From positions 62,001 to 126,000 of the forward strand of contig NZ_BMOO01000001.1 in NCBI RefSeq assembly GCF_014647115.1: a stretch of DNA of 64,000 nt, given 5' to 3'. Positions 61,761 through 64,000 of the stretch are shown here, piece by piece. Origin of the DNA: Halarchaeum rubridurum (GTDB lineage: Archaea > Halobacteriota > Halobacteria > Halobacteriales > Halobacteriaceae). The number at the start of each line of letters is the position of its first letter. Position 1 is the first letter of the stretch. The notes beneath the pieces are model-generated. The model had not been told where the DNA came from. It made no database searches and worked only from the letters and a program-made list of their open reading frames with translations. The position numbers were made by a program, and so were the translations under genes.

Positions 61761-62922
61761 TATCCACGGAGAGCGCAGTCTCCACAGGCATTGATTCGGA
61801 ATATCCCACTCCTACGTCTTCGAGGCCGCGAAAAAGAATGTTCCACGCCGCGTTCGCGTCCCTGTCCGCCACAAACCCGCAGGCGGGACAGGAGTGTTCA
61901 CGGACCCACAACGGCTTCTCCGTCGAAACGCCGCATGAAGCGCACTCTTTCGTCGTCCCTCTCGGGTTGACCGCAACGAAGTGCGTTCCTTCACGCTCGC
62001 ACTTGTATTCAAGCATCCGGAGAAACGCTCCCCACGCCGAGCCTGCCCGGTTCCGTGAGTTACCCGGGAGTTCGACCAAGCCCTTTGCGTCGAGATTTTC
62101 GACCGCTACGAGGTCGTACTCGGTAGCGTAATAGTTCGATAGCTTGTGGAGGAAATCCCGTCGCATCCGCTTGAGGTCAGCGTGGCGTTCGGCTACGACA
62201 CGGCGTTGTTTCTCCCAATTCGCAGACTCGTGTTCTCTCCGCGAGAGGTCGCGCTGTGCGCGTTCCAACCGCTCGCGCTCGTCGGAGAGGTCAAGCGACC
62301 CCACGACGGTTCCGTCGGTGTCGTGAGCGTACTTGAGAATCCCCACGTCGATGCCGACGCACTTCTCGGGATTCTCAGGTGGTTCAGGCGGTTCACGGTC
62401 CATTTGGACGCCGAAGGTGGCGAACCACTCGCCCGTCGGCTGCTTCTTGACCGAGACCTGCTTGAGCTTCGCGTCGTCGGGGATGGTGCGGTGGAATCGA
62501 ATCGGGATGTCCGCGAGTTTCGAGAGAGACAGCACAGTCTGACCGCCCTTCTTGTCGAGCTTGAAGCCAGACTGACTGTACGTGAAACTGCGGAACTCGC
62601 GTGGCGGCTTCCACTTGAGATTACCGACGTCGTAGCCGTTCTCCTTGAGTGCGGAGAGCGCTTTGAGGTTGTCGAACAGGCGTTCCACGACGGTTTGGAG
62701 AACCTTCGAGTACACGTTTGAAAGGTCGTCCCACCACGTTTTGAGGTCGGGTAGCTCCGACCGTAATGTGGTCATAGACGGCAGTTCGCCATGTTCGTCT
62801 TGGTACTCGTTGAGGCGGTAGAGCGTGTGGTTGTACAGTTGCCTACAAATGTCTCGGTGGCGGTCCAACTCTTCACGATGGGTGTCGGACGGCTTGAGAC
62901 GGTATTTGTAGGCGTAGTACAT
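61690..62922 (-). CDS. tnpB: TnpB (IS605/IS1341-type RNA-guided nuclease ancestor)
   Basis: 410 residues. N-terminal wedge/REC part to about 180; RuvC-like domain with D192 (VGIDVGILKYAHD), E275 (LVAVENLDAKGL) and D355 (ADRDANAAWNI) and a zinc ribbon C327, C330, C345, C348 (CASC...CPAC). All key residues are present, so it is probably active. TnpB proteins bind an RNA made from the element's right end and cut DNA. Starts 3 nt after the RHH gene stop. Length is normal. Confidence 0.92.
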   Translation of the reverse strand: MYYAYKYRLKPSDTHREELDRHRDICRQLYNHTLYRLNEYQDEHGELPSMTTLRSELPDLKTWWDDLSNVYSKVLQTVVERLFDNLKALSALKENGYDVGNLKWKPPREFRSFTYSQSGFKLDKKGGQTVLSLSKLADIPIRFHRTIPDDAKLKQVSVKKQPTGEWFATFGVQMDREPPEPPENPEKCVGIDVGILKYAHDTDGTVVGSLDLSDERERLERAQRDLSRREHESANWEKQRRVVAERHADLKRMRRDFLHKLSNYYATEYDLVAVENLDAKGLVELPGNSRNRAGSAWGAFLRMLEYKCEREGTHFVAVNPRGTTKECASCGVSTEKPLWVREHSCPACGFVADRDANAAWNILFRGLEDVGVGYSESMPVETALSVDTPVSAKRVVETGSPTPKEERRKP

Positions 62923-62925
62923 CCG

Positions 62926-63075
62926 TTACTCTCGTTCCTCGATTAGTTCGTCCAGTTGTTCGCGGACGAACGACGAGAGGTTGAGGTGTTGGTCCTCAAT
63001 CCAATCGTCTTGGTCCTCCCGAATGGTGATTGTCTTCCGCTTCACCGTGATGCACACTATACACGATACACGCAT
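62926..63075 (-). CDS. Ribbon-helix-helix protein upstream of tnpB
   Basis: 49 residues (or 39 from a GTG at 63045). VKRKTITIREDQDDWIEDQHLNLSSFVREQLDELI matches a ribbon-helix-helix DNA-binding fold like CopG/MetJ. It ends 3 nt before the tnpB start, so the two are likely one transcript and this protein may repress tnpB. Short and below normal gene-calling size. Confidence 0.65.
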   Translation of the reverse strand: MRVSCIVCITVKRKTITIREDQDDWIEDQHLNLSSFVREQLDELIEERE

Positions 63076-63186
63076 AATAATTCCGGCGAGACGTTGGCCT
63101 GTGGGACGAGCGTCGACCGTGTATGAAAACTGTACGACGTTGATGAGACGCTTCGTGTCTCGTTCACGCACGAGAGCTATGCTCTC

Positions 63187-63254
63187 GTGAACGCTGTATC
63201 CCATCCCTGCTTGTACCCTCCCGTCGGTCGGCGTTCGCTGAGGAAGGGGCTTAG
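63187..63254 (-). mobile_element. Decayed right end of a second IS1341-type element
   Basis: Read on the minus strand, AAGCCCCTT...GCAGGGATGGGATAC...GTTCAC follows the same order as the right end of the live element (GAAGCCCTA...GCAGGGTAGGGTA-GTTCAC). The two share the terminal GTTCAC. A frame that ends here (S-A-K ... QRTPTDGRVQ) resembles the tail of a TnpB. It probably is the remnant of another copy in the same direction. Confidence 0.45.
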
Positions 63255-63612
63255 CGCTACTTTCAGCTGACTCACCTACTCGGGAACCCACCGACGAGTC
63301 ACAGATGAAGCTGTTCGAGTATCTGAGAGCGTCATCGAGGAGGTGCATAACTAGACGGTGCCGACGACAAGGTATTTGTCCCTTCGTCGTCGTGGTCGTT
63401 CTCGAACAATTCGTCAATCTGTCCCGGGAAGTTAGGGTACGGAAATGTCCTAACGCCATCTGATAGGGACATCTCCCTTTTGGCTTGATCCCCTCCTCAG
63501 ATTGGTACTCCTTGTCGGAGCTGATTCCAAACAGATTTTGGTGGTGGGGTTTCGACTCTGGATTGAGTATGAATAACACTCCGGACGAACGCAGTTTCCA
63601 AGCAACCCACAA
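63255..63612. other. AT-richer gene-free stretch before sucC
   Basis: No gene seen. Contains a near-perfect 11-bp stem with one bulge (CGACGACAAGG at 63362-63372 and CCTTCGTCGTCG at 63381-63392) and a looser pair GTTAGG...CCTAAC at about 63431-63454. Lower G+C and absence of repeats fit old insertion debris. TATGAATAAC at about 63569-63578 could be the sucC promoter with a short leader. Confidence 0.4.
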
Positions 63613-64000
63613 ATGAGGCTGCACGAGTACCAGGCGAAGGACGTCTTCGCCGACGCGGGTGTCCCGACGCCCCCGTCCGCGCTCGCCACGACCGTCGACG
63701 AGGTCGTCGAGCACGCGGAGGACATCGGGTATCCGGTCGCGGTGAAGGCACAGGTCCACGTCGGCGGACGTGGGAAGGCCGGCGGCATCAAGCTCGTCGA
63801 GAACGCCGAGGAGGCCCGCGAGGCCGCCGAGGACATCCTCGGGATGGACCTCAAGGGCTACCACGTGGACAAGGTCCTCGTCGAGGGTGCGGTCGACTTC
63901 AAGAACGAGCTCTACGTCGGGGTCACGATGGACCGCGGCGAGGGCAAGCCCGTCGCCATGGTCTCGACGCAGGGCGGCGTGAACATCGAGGAGGTGGCCG
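63613..64000 (+). CDS. sucC: Succinyl-CoA ligase (ADP-forming) beta subunit, 3' end outside window
   Basis: First 129 residues. MRLHEYQAKDVFADAGVPTPP is the ATP-grasp opening of the beta subunit, followed by PVAVKAQVHVGGRGKAGGIKL (ATP loop) and YVGVTMDRG. Makes succinate and ATP from succinyl-CoA, the step before succinate dehydrogenase. ATG at 63613. The gene continues past the edge. sucD is expected downstream. Confidence 0.95.
   Translation, partial: MRLHEYQAKDVFADAGVPTPPSALATTVDEVVEHAEDIGYPVAVKAQVHVGGRGKAGGIKLVENAEEAREAAEDILGMDLKGYHVDKVLVEGAVDFKNELYVGVTMDRGEGKPVAMVSTQGGVNIEEVA

Larger units (their letters stand above)
61667..63189 (-). mobile_element. IS200/IS605-family (IS1341-type) element with TnpB and RHH gene
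   Basis: Contains tnpB and an upstream ribbon-helix-helix gene, no TnpA. Right end (low coordinates): a stem ACGGC-TTGC-GCCGT at 61692-61705 overlaps the tnpB stop codon, followed to GTTCAC at 61672-61667. Left end (high coordinates): stems at 63145-63161 (GAGACGC-TTC-GTGTCTC, with one G-T pair) and 63169-63189 (CACGAGAGC-TAT-GCTCTCGTG). Edges are the outermost conserved stems; the true cleavage points are not proved. Confidence 0.7.

Noticed and set aside
63255-63560. Minus-strand frame between the TnpB element and sucC
   Set aside because: No motif and no start with a promoter; it looks like an open remnant rather than a gene.
1-64000. CRISPR arrays, rRNA or tRNA genes, integrase with attachment sites
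   Set aside because: No evenly spaced repeats, rRNA-like segments, tRNA T-loops with stems or integrase gene were seen.

Overview
The window is a chromosomal segment of a haloarchaeon (class Halobacteria). The base composition is very G+C rich, predicted proteins are strongly acidic, and many genes have a TATA-like box about 23-28 nt before the start codon with no ribosome binding site, as expected for leaderless haloarchaeal transcripts. Archaeal hallmarks include the RNase P p30/Pop5 - proteasome alpha - SBDS cluster, archaeal SAM synthetase, S17e, CofD (F420 synthesis), the PyrB/PyrI pair and a haloarchaeal propionyl-CoA carboxylase with a small extra subunit. The genus cannot be fixed from the sequence. 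Almost every base is coding. No rRNA, tRNA or CRISPR array was seen.

Layout. 1-8.4 kb: a 3-hydroxyacyl-CoA dehydrogenase/enoyl-CoA hydratase fusion (cut by the window edge), an AlkA-type glycosylase, a small IS200/IS605-derived element, a RimK ATP-grasp/protease fusion divergent from a succinylglutamate-desuccinylase-like hydrolase, and the sdhCDBA operon. 8.6-17.9 kb: an F420-type luciferase-like oxidoreductase, an amidohydrolase, a ferritin-like protein, purD, a DUF255 thioredoxin-fold protein, a thioredoxin and cysK. 17.4-25.5 kb: thiI with a coupled partner, SAM synthetase, a CYTH protein, an FKBP/SlyD isomerase, a RecA-like protein without a P-loop, a MinD-like ATPase and pyrBI. 25.5-36.3 kb: small proteins, a TauE exporter, the RNase P/proteasome/SBDS cluster, an HTH_10 regulator, FUN14, a small MscS channel, three membrane proteins and dodecin. 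36.6-50.7 kb: HesB/IscA, a 7TM-PAS histidine kinase, hisD, an APC permease with a UspA partner, asd, S17e, a Dus-like TIM barrel with cofD, a lipoprotein, an HD hydrolase and an amidohydrolase. 50.7-57 kb: a biotin-carboxylase island (birA, biotin carboxylase/BCCP, pccX, pccB) with a purine permease in its middle. 57-61.6 kb: two SNF transporters, a quinone oxidoreductase and small proteins. 61.6-63.6 kb: a TnpB element in an AT-richer patch. The right edge starts sucC.

Functional links. sdhCDBA and sucC supply consecutive steps of the TCA cycle. BirA biotinylates the carrier domain of the carboxylase whose partner subunits are pccX/pccB. CofD makes the F420 that the luciferase-like protein may use. 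pyrB/pyrI, purD, hisD, asd, cysK and SAM synthetase are scattered biosynthetic genes.

The most unusual material is non-coding: two IS200/IS605-type footprints sharing a left-end hairpin, one abutting the rimK stop codon; a decayed element end next to the live TnpB; stop-codon regions copied into the spacer after three separate genes; a hairpin-bearing 67-bp tandem repeat with diverged relatives; and a 395-nt gene-free stretch with nested stems. A 34-residue membrane peptide gene with its own promoter and the 59-codon S17e gene are easily overlooked.
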